DNA of 64,000 nt from Citrobacter portucalensis. Lineage in GTDB: Bacteria; Pseudomonadota; Gammaproteobacteria; Enterobacterales; Enterobacteriaceae. Numbering within the stretch: position 1 is the first letter of the stretch; every line of letters starts with the position of its first letter. A program made the position numbers and the translations under genes. The DNA is taken from contig NZ_MVFY01000008.1 in assembly GCF_002042885.1 (NCBI RefSeq), positions 124,001 to 188,000 on the forward strand, read 5' to 3'. Below the pieces are notes generated by a model. It was not told the DNA's origin and did not search any database. It worked only from the letters and a program-made list of their open reading frames with translations. Shown one piece after another: positions 37,438 to 48,442 of the stretch.

Positions 37438-38397
37438 ATGAAGCCGGAAAACAAGATCCCCGTACTCGACAGAATTTCGGATGAAATGAAAAGCGTGGTG
37501 AATTTTCATCGCGACGATCTGCCGCCGTGGCCCGCTGCAGATGACTTCGTGGCCCAGCGCCAACACTACATTCATGAACGGCAGTTGTGGAATGCCGATG
37601 CCCCAGAGATGAATACCCGCGAATGCGTTATTTCTACCGCATGCGGCCCCGTGGCCACACGTATTTACTCACCGCAGCCCCATAGTCTGGCAACGTTGTA
37701 TTATCTGCACGGCGGCGGTTTTATTCTCGGTAATCTGGATACCCACGACCGTATTATGCGCTTGCTGGCGCGCTATACGCAGTGCACGGTAATTGGTATC
37801 GACTATTCACTTGCGCCGGAAGCCTGTTTCCCGCAAGCCATTGAAGAGATTGCCGCCGTCTGCCAGTATTTTCATCAGCACGCTGGCGACTATTCTCTTA
37901 ATGTGAATCATATCGGTTTTGCGGGCGATTCCGCCGGAGCCATGCTGGCGCTTGCCAGCGCGCTGTGGCTACGGGATAAACGCATTGTCTGCGGCAAGGT
38001 GGCTGGGGTGCTGTTGTGGTATGGACTTTACGGCCTGCAGGATTCACTGAGTCGACGGCTGATGGGCGGAGCGTGGGATGGGTTAACCCGCGAGGACTTG
38101 CAGATGTACGAAAACGCGTACCTGCGTAGCGCTGACGATCGCGAGTCACCGTATTATTGCCTGTTTAATAACGATCTGACGCGTGACGTGCCACCGTGTT
38201 TTATCGCTGGCGCTGAGTTTGATCCGCTGATTGACGATAGCCGCTTACTATTCCAGACGTTGCAGGCGCATCAGCAGCCCTGCCAGTACAAAATGTACCC
38301 CGGTACGCTGCACGCCTTCCTGCACTATTCGCGAATGATGAAAACCGCCGACGATGCATTACGGGAAGGCGCTCGTTACTTCAGAGCCCAGCTTTAA
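37438..38397 (+). CDS. aes: Acetyl esterase Aes
   Basis: A 319-residue alpha/beta hydrolase of the hormone-sensitive lipase family. The oxyanion motif HGGGF is at about residues 91-95, the nucleophile lies in GDSAGA, the acid in [11 protein letters not shown] and the histidine in TLHAFLHY. It cleaves short acyl esters; in E. coli Aes also binds MalT and alpha-galactosidase and dampens the maltose system. AAGGAG precedes the ATG. Its stop overlaps the stop of the convergent hemH by a few bases. Confidence 0.95.
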   Translation: MKPENKIPVLDRISDEMKSVVNFHRDDLPPWPAADDFVAQRQHYIHERQLWNADAPEMNTRECVISTACGPVATRIYSPQPHSLATLYYLHGGGFILGNLDTHDRIMRLLARYTQCTVIGIDYSLAPEACFPQAIEEIAAVCQYFHQHAGDYSLNVNHIGFAGDSAGAMLALASALWLRDKRIVCGKVAGVLLWYGLYGLQDSLSRRLMGGAWDGLTREDLQMYENAYLRSADDRESPYYCLFNNDLTRDVPPCFIAGAEFDPLIDDSRLLFQTLQAHQQPCQYKMYPGTLHAFLHYSRMMKTADDALREGARYFRAQL

Positions 38398-39356
38398 CGG
38401 TAAGCGTCGGTCAGTTTAACCATCATTTCGATATGTTCCGGTGCGGCATTAAGCGCCGGAATATACTCATATTGCTTACCGCCAGCTTCGAGGAAAATCT
38501 CCCGGTTTTGTACCGCTATCTCTTCCAGCGTTTCGAGGCAATCTGCCGAGAAGCCCGGACACATAACCTGGATATGTTGTGTCCCTTTCTCCGCCAGCAT
38601 TTTTAACGTTTCGTCGGTATACGGCGTCAGCCACGGTTCGCGACCAAAGCGAGACTGGAAGGTCATCATTACTTTTTCTGGCGGCAGACCAAGCGCTGAA
38701 ACCAGCTCACGGGTGGTATCGCGACAGCGCTGCGGGTAGTCATCGCCTTCATCGGCGTAACGCTGCGGAATGCCGTGGTAGGAGAGCAGCAGCAAATCAG
38801 GTTCACCGTGTTGAGCAAATGAATCCCGGGCACTCTTGGCCAGCGCATCGATGTAGCTGCTGTCATCGGCGTAATCACGAATAAATGAAACGCCAGGAAT
38901 ACCGCGTTTACGCGCTAAGATACGGGCCAGTTCGTCCCAGACTGCCGCCACCGTCGAACAGGAATATTGCGGGTACAGCGGTAACACCACCATGTGTTCA
39001 ACCCCGCTTGCCAACAGTTCATCGACCGCGCTTTCAAGCGACGGCGAACCGTAGCTCATTCCCAGCGCAACAGGGGTATTTGGTAGGCGTTCTGCCAGCG
39101 CCCGCTGTTGTGCCTTGCTATAAACCATCAGCGGGGAACCGTCTTCCATCCAGATTGACTGGTACAGCTTGGCTACGCGTGGCGCACGCAACGGTAAAAT
39201 CACCCCGCGCAGCAGCGGCCACCACAGTGCAGGTGACGTATCAACTACGCGTGGATCGCTTAAAAACTGGCGCAGGTAGCGCTTAACGGCTTCGGGGGTT
39301 GGGGCATCGGGAGTGCCGAGGTTTGCCAGCAGGATACCGGTTTTCGTCTGACGCAT
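38394..39356 (-). CDS. hemH: Ferrochelatase
   Basis: A 320-residue enzyme inserting Fe2+ into protoporphyrin IX, the last step of heme synthesis. [20 protein letters not shown] opens the protein. The ferrochelatase signature [11 protein letters not shown] around residues 189-199 contains the metal-binding histidine, and [16 protein letters not shown] lies near the C-terminus with the second conserved acidic residue. Same length as E. coli HemH. It is transcribed toward aes and overlaps it at the stops. Confidence 0.97.
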   Translation of the reverse strand: MRQTKTGILLANLGTPDAPTPEAVKRYLRQFLSDPRVVDTSPALWWPLLRGVILPLRAPRVAKLYQSIWMEDGSPLMVYSKAQQRALAERLPNTPVALGMSYGSPSLESAVDELLASGVEHMVVLPLYPQYSCSTVAAVWDELARILARKRGIPGVSFIRDYADDSSYIDALAKSARDSFAQHGEPDLLLLSYHGIPQRYADEGDDYPQRCRDTTRELVSALGLPPEKVMMTFQSRFGREPWLTPYTDETLKMLAEKGTQHIQVMCPGFSADCLETLEEIAVQNREIFLEAGGKQYEYIPALNAAPEHIEMMVKLTDAYR

Positions 39357-39445
39357 TACCGCCTCTTATCGATTCAAATTGTTGATAATTGTAGCGGAAA
39401 AGCGATAAAGAAGAACTAATTGCTGTGAGAGGTAAGACGAGAATT

Positions 39446-39500
39446 TGCCTGATGGTGCTACGCTTATCAGGCCTACGCGATAATGGCAGGCCTGATAAGA
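39446..39500. repeat. REP elements between hemH and adk
   Basis: TTGCCTGATGGTGCTACGC followed by TTATCAGGCCTACG (to 39477), and the partial inverse GGCAGGCCTGATAAG (39485-39499), form a REP pair in the hemH-adk spacer. Confidence 0.8.
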
Positions 39501-39519
39501 GGTTTATTACGCGAAAAAA

Positions 39520-40197
<678 letters not shown>

Positions 40198-40300
40198 TTA
40201 AAAAGCGCTAAACGATACCACCATCACGCAATTGGCTCAAGAAAGACGCCCGACGCTGAAACGGTTAACGGTGGGAAAATTAAAAATAAGGCGAGAAAAT

Positions 40301-40381
40301 GCCGGATGGCGGTGGAAACACCGTATCCGGCATACTATTACGAGATGCTGTAGGCCGGATAAGCGTTAGCACCATCCGGCA
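40301..40381. repeat. REP (PU) pair between adk and htpG
   Basis: GCCGGATGGCGGTGGAAAC...TATCCGGCATAC and GTAGGCCGGATAAGCGTTAG...CATCCGGC are two inverted REP units in the adk upstream region, just after the htpG stop. Confidence 0.9.
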
Positions 40382-40395
40382 TTACATTACGGGTA

Positions 40396-42270
40396 TCAGG
40401 ACACCAGTAACTGGTTCATACGACGGATGAACTGGTTCGGGTCTTCCAGCGTGCCGCGCTCAGCAAACAGCGCCTGATCCAGCAGCAGTTCGACCCATTC
40501 TTTGAACTGCGCTTCGTCCTGGGTATCCGCCGTGCGTTTTACCAGCACGTGGTCCGGGTTCAGTTCAAAGATATATTTCACTTCCGGTACGGCCTGGCCC
40601 GCAGCGGCAAACAGTTTCGCCATCTGGGTGCTCATTTCATCCGCATCGGTGGTGACGATGGCTGGCGTGTCGGTCAGACGGTGAGTCAGACGCACTTCTT
40701 TCACGCGGTCGCCCAGCAGGGTTTTCACGCGCTCAACGAACGGCGTCAGCGCTTTTTCCGCTTCTTTTGCCGATTCATCAACTTCATCCGCCAGCTTGTC
40801 GATGGACTCGTCAGCTTTGGCAACAGACTGGAATGCCTTACCGTCGAACTCGGTCAGGTAGTTCATCATCCACTCATCGATGCGGTCAGAAAGCAGCAGG
40901 ACTTCGATGCCTTTCTTACGCAGCAGTTCCAGGTGCGGGCTGCTCTTCGCTGCCGCATAGCTGTCTGCGGTGATGTAGTAGATTTTCTCCTGCCCTTCTT
41001 TCATACGCGACACGTAGTCTTCCAGCGACACGGTCTGTGCGGAGGAGTCAGTGTGCGTAGACGCGAAGCGCATCAGCTTAGCGATCGTTTCCTGGTTGGC
41101 GTGATCTTCCGCCGGGCCTTCTTTCAGTACCAGGCCGAACTGTTTCCAGAAGGTCTGGTATTTTTCCGCGTCGTCTTTCGCCAGTTTTTCCAGCATCTGC
41201 AGTACGCGTTTGGTCAGCGCGCTGCGCAGGTTACGGGTGACGGTGCTGTCCTGCAGGATCTCACGGGAAACGTTCAGCGGCAGATCGTTGGAATCTATCA
41301 GACCGCGCACAAAGCGCAGGTAGTTCGGCATGAACTGCTCGGCGTCGTCCATAATAAACACACGCTGGACGTACAGTTTCAGACCATGCTTGTGATCGCG
41401 GTTCCACATATCCCACGGAGCCTGGGACGGGATGTACAGCAGGCTGGTGTACTCCTGCTTACCTTCCACACGGTTGTGGCTCCAGGTCAGCGGGTCAGTG
41501 AAGTCGTGGGCGATGTGCTTGTAGAACTCGTTGTATTCGTCGTCTTTGATTTCCGACTTGTTACGGGTCCACAGCGCCTGCGCTTTGTTGATCTTTTCCC
41601 AGGAAACCACGGTCTCGCCGTCTTTTTCTTCGGATTTTTCGATCTCTACCGGCAGCGCGATATGGTCGGAATATTTGCTGATGATGGAACGTACGCGCCA
41701 GTCATCAAGGAACTCATCTTCGCCTTCACGCAGATGCAGGGTGATTTCGGTGCCGCGATCGTCTTTGGTGATGTCGGCAACGGTGTACTCACCTTCGCCC
41801 GCAGATTCCCAGAACACGCCGTTTTCCGGCTTATCGCCCGCTGCGCGGGTACGCACGGTGACTTTGTCCGCCACGATGAACGCAGAGTAGAAACCCACCC
41901 CGAACTGGCCGATCAACTGGCTGTCTTTCGCCTGATCGGATCCCATGGATTCGAGGAAAGATTTAGTACCGGATTTCGCAATGGTCCCCAGATGATCGAT
42001 AACGTCATCACGGTTCATCCCCACGCCGTTATCGGCAATGGTCAACGTACGTTTATCTTTATCGAAGGAAACACGTACACGCAGCTCACCGTCGCCTTCA
42101 TACAGGTCCGGGTTAGACAGGGCGCGGAAACGCAGCTTGTCTGCCGCATCCGAGGCGTTAGAGATAAGCTCACGCAGGAAGATTTCTTTATTGGAATACA
42201 GAGAATGGATCATCAGGTGCAGAAGTTGTTTTACTTCTGACTGAAAACCACGAGTTTCTTGTCCTTTCAT
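40396..42270 (-). CDS. htpG: Hsp90 chaperone HtpG
   Basis: A 624-residue bacterial Hsp90. The GHKL ATP site is visible in [21 protein letters not shown] (starting near residue 26, seen in two pieces), ADNGVGM around residue 80 and GQFGVGFYS near 120. A middle domain and C-terminal dimerisation domain follow; there is no MEEVD tail. It remodels client proteins under heat stress with DnaK. A sigma-32 type promoter lies upstream, at the end of recR, so it can be expressed apart from the dnaX-ybaB-recR operon. Confidence 0.98.
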   Translation of the reverse strand: MKGQETRGFQSEVKQLLHLMIHSLYSNKEIFLRELISNASDAADKLRFRALSNPDLYEGDGELRVRVSFDKDKRTLTIADNGVGMNRDDVIDHLGTIAKSGTKSFLESMGSDQAKDSQLIGQFGVGFYSAFIVADKVTVRTRAAGDKPENGVFWESAGEGEYTVADITKDDRGTEITLHLREGEDEFLDDWRVRSIISKYSDHIALPVEIEKSEEKDGETVVSWEKINKAQALWTRNKSEIKDDEYNEFYKHIAHDFTDPLTWSHNRVEGKQEYTSLLYIPSQAPWDMWNRDHKHGLKLYVQRVFIMDDAEQFMPNYLRFVRGLIDSNDLPLNVSREILQDSTVTRNLRSALTKRVLQMLEKLAKDDAEKYQTFWKQFGLVLKEGPAEDHANQETIAKLMRFASTHTDSSAQTVSLEDYVSRMKEGQEKIYYITADSYAAAKSSPHLELLRKKGIEVLLLSDRIDEWMMNYLTEFDGKAFQSVAKADESIDKLADEVDESAKEAEKALTPFVERVKTLLGDRVKEVRLTHRLTDTPAIVTTDADEMSTQMAKLFAAAGQAVPEVKYIFELNPDHVLVKRTADTQDEAQFKEWVELLLDQALFAERGTLEDPNQFIRRMNQLLVS

Positions 42271-42321
42271 GTAGATCTACCTCAACAATGCCATTTTCAA
42301 TGGTAAAAACACGTTGAGGGT

Positions 42322-42351
42322 GAAATGGGGACAAGCGGGAAGGATTTCAAG
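42322..42351 (-). promoter_or_regulatory. Sigma-32 heat-shock promoter of htpG
   Basis: On the minus strand CTTGAAA (42351-42345) is followed after 14 bp by CCCCATTTC (42330-42322). This is an almost perfect RpoH promoter. It lies about 30 bp after the recR stop and 50 bp upstream of the htpG start codon. Confidence 0.92.
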
Positions 42352-42380
42352 CGGAAGCCGCCGTCGCGGCCTCCGTTTGT

Positions 42381-42985
42381 TCAGAATTTAATCTTGTGTC
42401 GCCCTGCCAGAGAGTGCGACAGCGTGGTGCCATCGACCATTTCCAGCTCGCCGCCTACCGGAACGCCATGGGCGATACGGCTGGCTTCAACGCCATATTG
42501 CATGCAAAGCTCAGCAATATAGTTGGCGGTCGCCTCTCCTTCGACCGTAGGATTGGTCGCCAGGATCAGTTCGTTGATGTGCTCAGACTCCAGTCGCTGT
42601 TCGAGACGATCCAGCCCGATATCATCAGGGCCAATACCGTCCAGCGGCGACAGGTGTCCCATCAGCACGAAGTAACGTCCGGAAAACTGCCCGGTTTGCT
42701 CAATGGCGTAGATGTCCGCCGGACTCTCCACCACACAAATCTGACCGTTTTCCTGGCGACGCGGGTTCGAGCAAATGTTGCAGACGTCTTGCTCTGTGAA
42801 GGTGCGGCAATCGGCACAATGGCCGATTTCCGACATTGCCTTCGTTAACGCCTGTGCCAGACGCATCCCGCCGCTGCGATCGCGCTGAAGTAGCGTGAAC
42901 GCCATGCGCTGCGCCGACTTCGGGCCAACGCCCGGCAGACAGCGCAGTGCTTCCATAAGCTGAGTTAACAGCGGGCTGGTTTGCA

Positions 42986-42986
<1 letters not shown>
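42381..42986 (-). CDS. recR: Recombination mediator RecR
   Basis: A 201-residue DNA repair protein. A helix-hairpin-helix ([14 protein letters not shown]) at residues 17-30 is followed by a zinc finger ([16 protein letters not shown], about 57-72) and a Toprim domain beginning [15 protein letters not shown]. With RecF and RecO it loads RecA at gapped DNA. Its ATG overlaps the ybaB stop by one base, making the classical dnaX-ybaB-recR operon. Confidence 0.97.
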
Positions 42987-43330
<344 letters not shown>

Positions 43331-43372
43331 TCACGTTAAGGGATGACGACCGTCAAACCATTAGGCTCACGA

Positions 43373-45301
43373 TCAAATGGGGCGAATACTCTCTTCGTCC
43401 AGCTCCGCATCGAAAAAACGACGCAGCGTCTGGATGTTATTATCCGCAATAATCGACTCACGCGCCTGCGCGAGCTTCTCTTCATAAATGGCCTGACGCC
43501 ACTCCAGCGGCGTACGCACCGCTGGATTATCATCTTCAACGATGGTCAATTCAACCGTTGACCCCGTTAAGGAACTCAGTGCTTCAGCCAGTTTTTGCTG
43601 CGCGCCGCTGGAATTTAGGTGTCGCTGCGTGGAACGCAGGTGCAGGCAAACTACGTTGCCATTCTCTTCTTTCCAGGCATTAAGCGCCACCTGCTCCACC
43701 AGTTTAGGCAGCGAGAGCTGACTCACCTGGGCGGCCCACGGGTCGCGTTCAATGGCTTCAGCCGCAAGCTTTGCCGCCAGTTCCGGCGTTTTTTCATGCT
43801 CAAGCGCTTTTTTCAGCGCTTTCGGCGTGGCAACGACTTCTTTAACTTCTGCAACAGGATTGGTCGCTTTCCAGCGATACGCTTCTTTCTTCGCCGGTGC
43901 TTTTTCCAGCGCAGAGACCGCCGGACGCGCCTGAACACGTTCCGACACCGAAGCCAGTCTTTCCAGCGCAGCATTATTCACCGGCCGCGCGCGGGAAGCG
44001 GCTGCCGGTTCACTCTTTTTTGCTTTGGTTGCTCCCTGAGCGCGTTGCAACTGGCTACGCGCCGCCAACACCTGACTGGTGGCATCGGAGAGCGGCACAT
44101 TCTGTTGCTGTTGTGCAGGCGCAGGCTGCTGCTGCACCTGCGTCGGGGTCATCACCGCAGTGGGTGCGACCGGGGCAAACGACTGTCGTGGAACTTCAGG
44201 TTCCGGGAGCGGCATGCGCGGATGAAAAGCCAGCGCACGCAGCAGCGTCATTTCGACGCCCATTCGCCTGTCCGGTGCATACGGCAGTTCTTTGCGGCCG
44301 ATTAACAAAGTCTGGTAGTAAAGCTGCACATCGGTTGGCGGAACAATTCGAGCCAGTTCACGCATACGCTGTTCAATGGCGGCCATATCGCTGCCGAGCG
44401 CGGCAGGCGAAAGCTGAACCATGGCAATACGATGCAGCAAAGCCGACATCTCAACCAGCAGCGCTTCCCATTCGATACCGCGCGCGGCGGCGTCGTTTAC
44501 TAGCGCCATAACGCGTTCGCCGTCCGCAGCCACAACCGCTTCAACGAGCGAGAGCGCCTGGTCGTCGTCCAGCGTGCCGAGCATGGTGCTGACCGCCTCG
44601 GTCGAGACCTGACCATCGCCGCTGGCGATCGCCTGATCGGTAAGGCTCAGCGCATCACGCAGGCTGCCGTCCGCGGCGCGAGCCAGCAGTTGCAGTGCAC
44701 GTGGTTCATGGACGATATGCTCTTCTTTGAGGATATGCTCAAGCTGATGGCGAATCTGTTCGACATCCAACGCTTTAAGATGGAATTGCAGACAGCGCGA
44801 CAGGATAGTCACCGGCAGCTTCTGCGGATCGGTAGTCGCCAGCAGGAACTTAACGTGCGCGGGCGGCTCTTCGAGCGTTTTCAGCAAGGCATTAAAACTG
44901 TGGCGCGACAGCATGTGCACTTCGTCGATCAAGTAGACCTTGAAGCGACCGCGCGCAGGCGCATACTGGACGTTATCCAGCAGGTCACGGGTGTCTTCGA
45001 CTTTGGTGCGTGAGGCGGCGTCGATTTCAATCAGATCGACAAAACGCCCCTGCTCGATTTCCCGGCAATTATCGCACACGCCGCACGGCGTAGCGGTGAT
45101 ACCGGTTTCACAGTTTAATCCCTTCGCCAGTAAGCGGGCGATAGAGGTTTTCCCGACGCCACGGGTGCCGGAAAACAAATAAGCATGATGAATACGCCCT
45201 AACGACAAGCCGTTCGCCAGTGCCGTCAGCACATGTTCCTGGCCGACGACGTCAGCAAAGGTTTGTGGGCGCCATTTTCGGGCTAAGACCTGATAACTCA
45301 T
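43373..45301 (-). CDS. dnaX: DNA polymerase III subunits tau and gamma
   Basis: A 642-residue clamp-loader subunit. AAA+ motifs are Walker A GTRGVGKTS near residue 45, a zinc site formed by CETGITATPCGVCDNC, Walker B DEVHML, and sensor SRC in ILSRCLQF. The proline and glutamine-rich linker around 370-500 leads to the tau-specific C-terminal domains that bind DnaB and the polymerase alpha subunit. A frameshift site at codon 429 yields gamma. It heads the dnaX-ybaB-recR operon. Confidence 0.98.
   Translation of the reverse strand: MSYQVLARKWRPQTFADVVGQEHVLTALANGLSLGRIHHAYLFSGTRGVGKTSIARLLAKGLNCETGITATPCGVCDNCREIEQGRFVDLIEIDAASRTKVEDTRDLLDNVQYAPARGRFKVYLIDEVHMLSRHSFNALLKTLEEPPAHVKFLLATTDPQKLPVTILSRCLQFHLKALDVEQIRHQLEHILKEEHIVHEPRALQLLARAADGSLRDALSLTDQAIASGDGQVSTEAVSTMLGTLDDDQALSLVEAVVAADGERVMALVNDAAARGIEWEALLVEMSALLHRIAMVQLSPAALGSDMAAIEQRMRELARIVPPTDVQLYYQTLLIGRKELPYAPDRRMGVEMTLLRALAFHPRMPLPEPEVPRQSFAPVAPTAVMTPTQVQQQPAPAQQQQNVPLSDATSQVLAARSQLQRAQGATKAKKSEPAAASRARPVNNAALERLASVSERVQARPAVSALEKAPAKKEAYRWKATNPVAEVKEVVATPKALKKALEHEKTPELAAKLAAEAIERDPWAAQVSQLSLPKLVEQVALNAWKEENGNVVCLHLRSTQRHLNSSGAQQKLAEALSSLTGSTVELTIVEDDNPAVRTPLEWRQAIYEEKLAQARESIIADNNIQTLRRFFDAELDEESIRPI
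44015..44037 (-). other. dnaX: Programmed -1 frameshift site producing DnaX gamma
   Basis: On the minus strand the heptamer AAAAAAG (44021-44015) is read A AAA AAG. After a -1 shift the next codons are GAG and TGA, giving a product of 430 residues. A Shine-Dalgarno-like stimulator AGGGAG lies ten bases upstream (44037-44032) and a GC-rich stretch able to form a stem follows. All three elements match E. coli dnaX. Confidence 0.93.
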
Positions 45302-45409
45302 TGGCAGGCTCTGAAAGGCTGGAGGGTGGATTCACAGGGGGATAATGCTAACACAACCTCGCAGCGACGGCGAGGTTGACACGTTATATTCGGGCGTTAT
45401 CGTTGCAGT

Positions 45410-45508
45410 CAGTTTGGTTTCGGGCAGCGCACAGAAACCGGAGCGTACACGCAGTACGTGAGGATTTCGAGCACTGACCGGGGCCAAAATGGCAAAAAAG
45501 ATAGCCCT
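45410..45508 (-). repeat. 99-bp intergenic repeat, copy 2 (3' end of apt)
   Basis: Matches 30884-30982 at 84 of 99 positions. It begins three bases beyond the apt stop, in the same orientation relative to apt as copy 1 to ushA. The central CGTAC...GTACG dyad is kept with a different loop (ACGCA). Confidence 0.8.
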
Positions 45509-45511
45509 AAA

Positions 45512-46063
45512 TTAGTGGCCCGGGAATGGAACCAGGCTATAACAGGTAAGCCCCTGTTTTTCCAGACGCTGTTCTCCGCCCAGATCAAACAGGTTAATGA
45601 TAAAAGCAGCATCGGTAACTTCACCACCCAGACGGCGGATCAGCTTCACGGTCGCTTCAATCGTGCCGCCAGTTGCCAGCAGGTCGTCCACAACCAGCAC
45701 TTTATCGCCAGGTTTGATGGCATCAACGTGGATTTCCAGCTGATCGGTGCCGTACTCCAGCTCATAGGTCTCAGCAATAACTTCACGCGGAAGCTTACGG
45801 GGTTTGCGTACCGGAACAAAGCCGACGCCCAGACCCAACGCTACCGGCGCGCCAAACAGGAAGCCACGCGCTTCGGTGCCAACCACTTTAGTGATACCCG
45901 CATTTTTGTAGCGTTCAACCAGCAATTCAATGCTGAGGGCGTAGGCTTTCGGGTCTTCCAGTAAACTGGTGACATCACGAAATAGAATGCCCGGTTTTGG
46001 GTAGTCGTGGATGCTTTTGATGCTATTTTTGAGAAACTCAAGCTGCTGTGCTGTCGCGGTCAT
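45512..46063 (-). CDS. apt: Adenine phosphoribosyltransferase
   Basis: A 183-residue cytosolic salvage enzyme making AMP from adenine and PRPP. The PRPP-binding loop [14 protein letters not shown] is around residues 123-136, and the adenine-binding region includes [15 protein letters not shown]. Length equals E. coli Apt. It lies upstream of dnaX with 210 bp between, part of which is the repeat described separately. Confidence 0.97.
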   Translation of the reverse strand: MTATAQQLEFLKNSIKSIHDYPKPGILFRDVTSLLEDPKAYALSIELLVERYKNAGITKVVGTEARGFLFGAPVALGLGVGFVPVRKPRKLPREVIAETYELEYGTDQLEIHVDAIKPGDKVLVVDDLLATGGTIEATVKLIRRLGGEVTDAAFIINLFDLGGEQRLEKQGLTCYSLVPFPGH

Positions 46064-46256
46064 AAGTTTGTGCCTGATTAATACAGTATTACTTCACGGC
46101 GCACTAAACACTTCATCCTCGACGTATCTTGAATGATTTTGTGTCTATATAAGAGCCAAGGTTACACTTGCTTAACCTTTGACCACCTGCGCCTGTGCTC
46201 GAAAACGGTCGAATTTACTGGCTGTGAGAGACAATTGCAACAGCGATTATTGCGCT

Positions 46257-46634
46257 TTACTGCTTTTGTTGTTTTTCATCAATCACCGGGATCCGCCACA
46301 TAAAAATCAGTAAACAGGCGAGAATAACCAGCAGCAGGCCGCGTACCCACATCATATTGACCAGCCACAGTGAAATACCAAACGTCACCAGGATCAACAA
46401 AATAGCGCGCGGTTTTGCTCCCGGCGGCATCGCACGGTGTTTTTGCCAGTGGCGCAAATACCCGCCGAACCACGAACGGTAAAGCAACCAGTCGTGAAAA
46501 CGCGGCGATGAGCGGGCAAAACACCAGGCAGCCAGCAGTATAAACGGCGTCGTCGGCAACAGAGGCAATACAACGCCCAGCGTACCTAGCACTACCGCTA
46601 TCCAGCCAATGATGATTAGAATAATGCGTTGCAT
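46257..46634 (-). CDS. ybaN: DUF454 inner-membrane protein YbaN
   Basis: The start MQRIILIIIGW at 46634 gives 125 residues, as in E. coli. Two hydrophobic hairpins (near residues 3-40 and 75-115) flank a loop containing CFARSSPRFHDWLLYRSWFG, the DUF454 signature. The family is widespread; function is unknown. It is divergent from priC. Confidence 0.93.
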   Translation of the reverse strand: MQRIILIIIGWIAVVLGTLGVVLPLLPTTPFILLAAWCFARSSPRFHDWLLYRSWFGGYLRHWQKHRAMPPGAKPRAILLILVTFGISLWLVNMMWVRGLLLVILACLLIFMWRIPVIDEKQQKQ

Positions 46635-46703
46635 AATATGAGTACTTAACACAGAGAATCGCTACTTTAGCATAACGGTTCTCATTTTCATCGGAGTGTT
46701 GTT

Positions 46704-47231
46704 GTGAAAACCGCCATGCTGTTACAGACGCTCGAAAACCAGCTTAACCGCTTGCGACAACATTGCGCCCCGCTGGCGCACCACACAACGCTTAGCGCCC
46801 GCTTTGACAGGCATCTGTTTCACACGCGCAGCACGTTGCTGCAGGCCTGTCTGGATGAGGCTGACGATAATCTTACTGCCCTGCGTCGCGCCGTTGAGCA
46901 GCAACAACTCCCACAAATCACCTGGCTTGCGGAACACCTTGCCTCACAGTTAGAGGCGATTTCACGTGAAACCGCCAGTTGGTCCCTTCGAGAGTGGGAC
47001 AGCGCTTCTCCAGGTCTGGCGCGCTGGCAGCGCAAGCGGGTCCAACATCAGGAATTTGAACGCCGTCTGGTTGAAATGACGCGTGAACGCAAAGAGCGTC
47101 TGGCTCAGGCTACCGGCTTTGAAGAACAGCAAAAACTGCATCGTGAAGTAGAAGCATTCGAGGCACGACTGGCGCGTTGTCGCCATGCTCTGGCAAGAAT
47201 AGAAAACGTGCTGGCGCGTTTAACCCGTTAA
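46704..47231 (+). CDS. priC: Primosomal replication protein N'' (PriC)
   Basis: A 175-residue basic helical protein, same length as E. coli PriC, starting at GTG 46704 after [13 protein letters not shown] near residue 92 and the arginine-rich C-terminal helices match. PriC reloads DnaB at stalled forks with leading-strand gaps. It is followed after 14 bp by rsmS. Confidence 0.93.
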   Translation: MKTAMLLQTLENQLNRLRQHCAPLAHHTTLSARFDRHLFHTRSTLLQACLDEADDNLTALRRAVEQQQLPQITWLAEHLASQLEAISRETASWSLREWDSASPGLARWQRKRVQHQEFERRLVEMTRERKERLAQATGFEEQQKLHREVEAFEARLARCRHALARIENVLARLTR

Positions 47232-47245
47232 TCCCCGGAGAATTT

Positions 47246-47413
47246 ATGTCATTAGAGAACGCCCCGGACGAGGTCAAACTGGCCGTCGATTTGATTGTTT
47301 TACTTGAGGAAAATCAGCTACCAGCACGAACGGTGCTACGCGCGCTGGAGATCGTCATGCGTGATTATGAAAACAAACTTAAAACTGCGGAAGGCACCTC
47401 GCAAACTGATTAA
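47246..47413 (+). CDS. rsmS: Replication/ribosome-associated small protein RsmS (YbaM)
   Basis: A 55-residue protein from ATG 47246 with CCCGGAG upstream. [20 protein letters not shown] and [14 protein letters not shown] match E. coli YbaM, renamed RsmS (pleiotropic regulatory small protein). Two amphipathic helices, acidic overall. It is presumably co-transcribed with priC. Confidence 0.92.
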   Translation: MSLENAPDEVKLAVDLIVLLEENQLPARTVLRALEIVMRDYENKLKTAEGTSQTD

Positions 47414-47482
47414 TTGCCCTCTGGTCTGCCATTGGCTTCGGTGTCAGAGTCGTCGCAACATCACGACGATAACGGACAGATC

Positions 47483-48406
47483 ATGGAACGACTCCCCACC
47501 ACACCCCACGACGCGGTCTTTCGGCAAATGCTGACGCAAAAGGAAGTTGCCCGAGATTTTTTGCAGATCCATTTGCCTGAAGCATTTCTCAATATATGCG
47601 ATATGGATACATTAACGCTGGAATCAGGCAGCTTTATTGAGGACGATTTACATACCAGCTATTCAGATATCCTCTATTCCCTGCAAACAACACATGGACC
47701 CAGCTACGTTTACGCACTGATTGAACATCAGAGTAAGCCCGATAAATTCATGGCCTTTCGCCTGATGCGCTACGCAATTGCCGCCATGCAACACCATCTT
47801 AACGCCGGGCATAAGACATTACCTCTGGTCGTTCCTATCCTGTTTTACCATGGTATGGAAAGTCCGTGGCCTTATACCCTTAACTGGCATCACCTGTTTA
47901 GCGAACCAAAGCTTGCGAAAGCACTTTACGGCAATGAATTTACACTGGTAGACCTGACCGTAATGCCAGATAATCAGATCTTGCAGCATCAACGGGTAGC
48001 GATGCTGGAACTCCTGCAAAAACATATTCGTCGACGGGATCTGAGTGAGCTATTGGATCAACTGGTCACACTCTTAACACAAGAGCATCTGACAGAATAT
48101 CAAATCGACGTTTTGATTAATTACATGCTTAAAGCAGGAAATACCACGGAACCCGGCGTACTTGTCCGCCATCTGGCGCAGAGTGCGCCACAGTACAAGG
48201 AACAGCTGATGACGATTGCCGAATGGTTGGAAGAAAAAGGCAGAGTGGAAGGCATACAACAAGGGCTGGAAAAAGGGTTAGAAGAAGGTCGGCAGGTTGA
48301 AGCGCGTAATATCGCACAAAAAATGCTCGCCCGCGGCCTGGAACTGGAGCTGATTACGCACCTTACAGGCCTGACGCAGGAAGAACTGGTCGCGCTGGCG
48401 CACTAA
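47483..48406 (+). CDS. Rpn-family recombination-promoting nuclease/putative transposase
   Basis: I take ATG 47483 (MERLPTTPHDAVF), the usual Rpn opening, giving 307 residues; in-frame sequence to 47414 lacks conservation. The PD-(D/E)xK nuclease core is visible: PHDAVFRQMLTQ, then the acidic SDILYSL, and ALIEHQSKPD with the ExQ motif. The C-terminal third has coiled or charged repeats (GLEKGLEEGRQVEA) and ends in a short helical domain. E. coli RpnA-E cut DNA and raise recA-independent recombination. E. coli K-12 has no such gene between ybaM and mscK, so it is an insertion here. Confidence 0.88.
   Translation: MERLPTTPHDAVFRQMLTQKEVARDFLQIHLPEAFLNICDMDTLTLESGSFIEDDLHTSYSDILYSLQTTHGPSYVYALIEHQSKPDKFMAFRLMRYAIAAMQHHLNAGHKTLPLVVPILFYHGMESPWPYTLNWHHLFSEPKLAKALYGNEFTLVDLTVMPDNQILQHQRVAMLELLQKHIRRRDLSELLDQLVTLLTQEHLTEYQIDVLINYMLKAGNTTEPGVLVRHLAQSAPQYKEQLMTIAEWLEEKGRVEGIQQGLEKGLEEGRQVEARNIAQKMLARGLELELITHLTGLTQEELVALAH
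48209..48406 (+). CDS. Possible intragenic RpnS small protein
   Basis: Inside rpn, in the same frame, ATG 48209 (codon 243) is preceded by AAGGA seven bases upstream. Translation from it would give 65 residues starting MTIAEWLEEKGRVEG. In E. coli, rpn genes make short C-terminal proteins from internal starts that block the toxic long form, forming an intragenic antitoxin and phage defence unit. The start site is seen in the sequence; the role is inferred from that precedent. Confidence 0.6.
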   Translation: MTIAEWLEEKGRVEGIQQGLEKGLEEGRQVEARNIAQKMLARGLELELITHLTGLTQEELVALAH

Positions 48407-48408
48407 AT

Positions 48409-48442
48409 GCAATCAGGGCGGCAAGTATGCCGCCCTGATTGC
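48409..48442. terminator. Perfect 15-bp hairpin between rpn and mscK
   Basis: GCAATCAGGGCGGCA (48409-48423) pairs without mismatch with TGCCGCCCTGATTGC (48428-48442) around AGTA. It fills the 39 bp between two convergent stop codons. There is no long U-tract on either side, so termination strength is uncertain, but a bidirectional terminator is the simplest reading. Confidence 0.7.

Noticed and set aside
40549..42240. A 563-codon open frame antisense to htpG
   Set aside because: It mirrors the codon pattern of htpG exactly, has no ribosome site and encodes low-complexity histidine and valine-rich sequence. Long antisense frames opposite htpG-like genes are a codon-usage artefact.
47483..48406. 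Complete insertion sequence around the rpn gene
   Set aside because: Despite the family's transposase label there are no terminal inverted repeats or target duplications visible; the 15-bp hairpin occurs only downstream.
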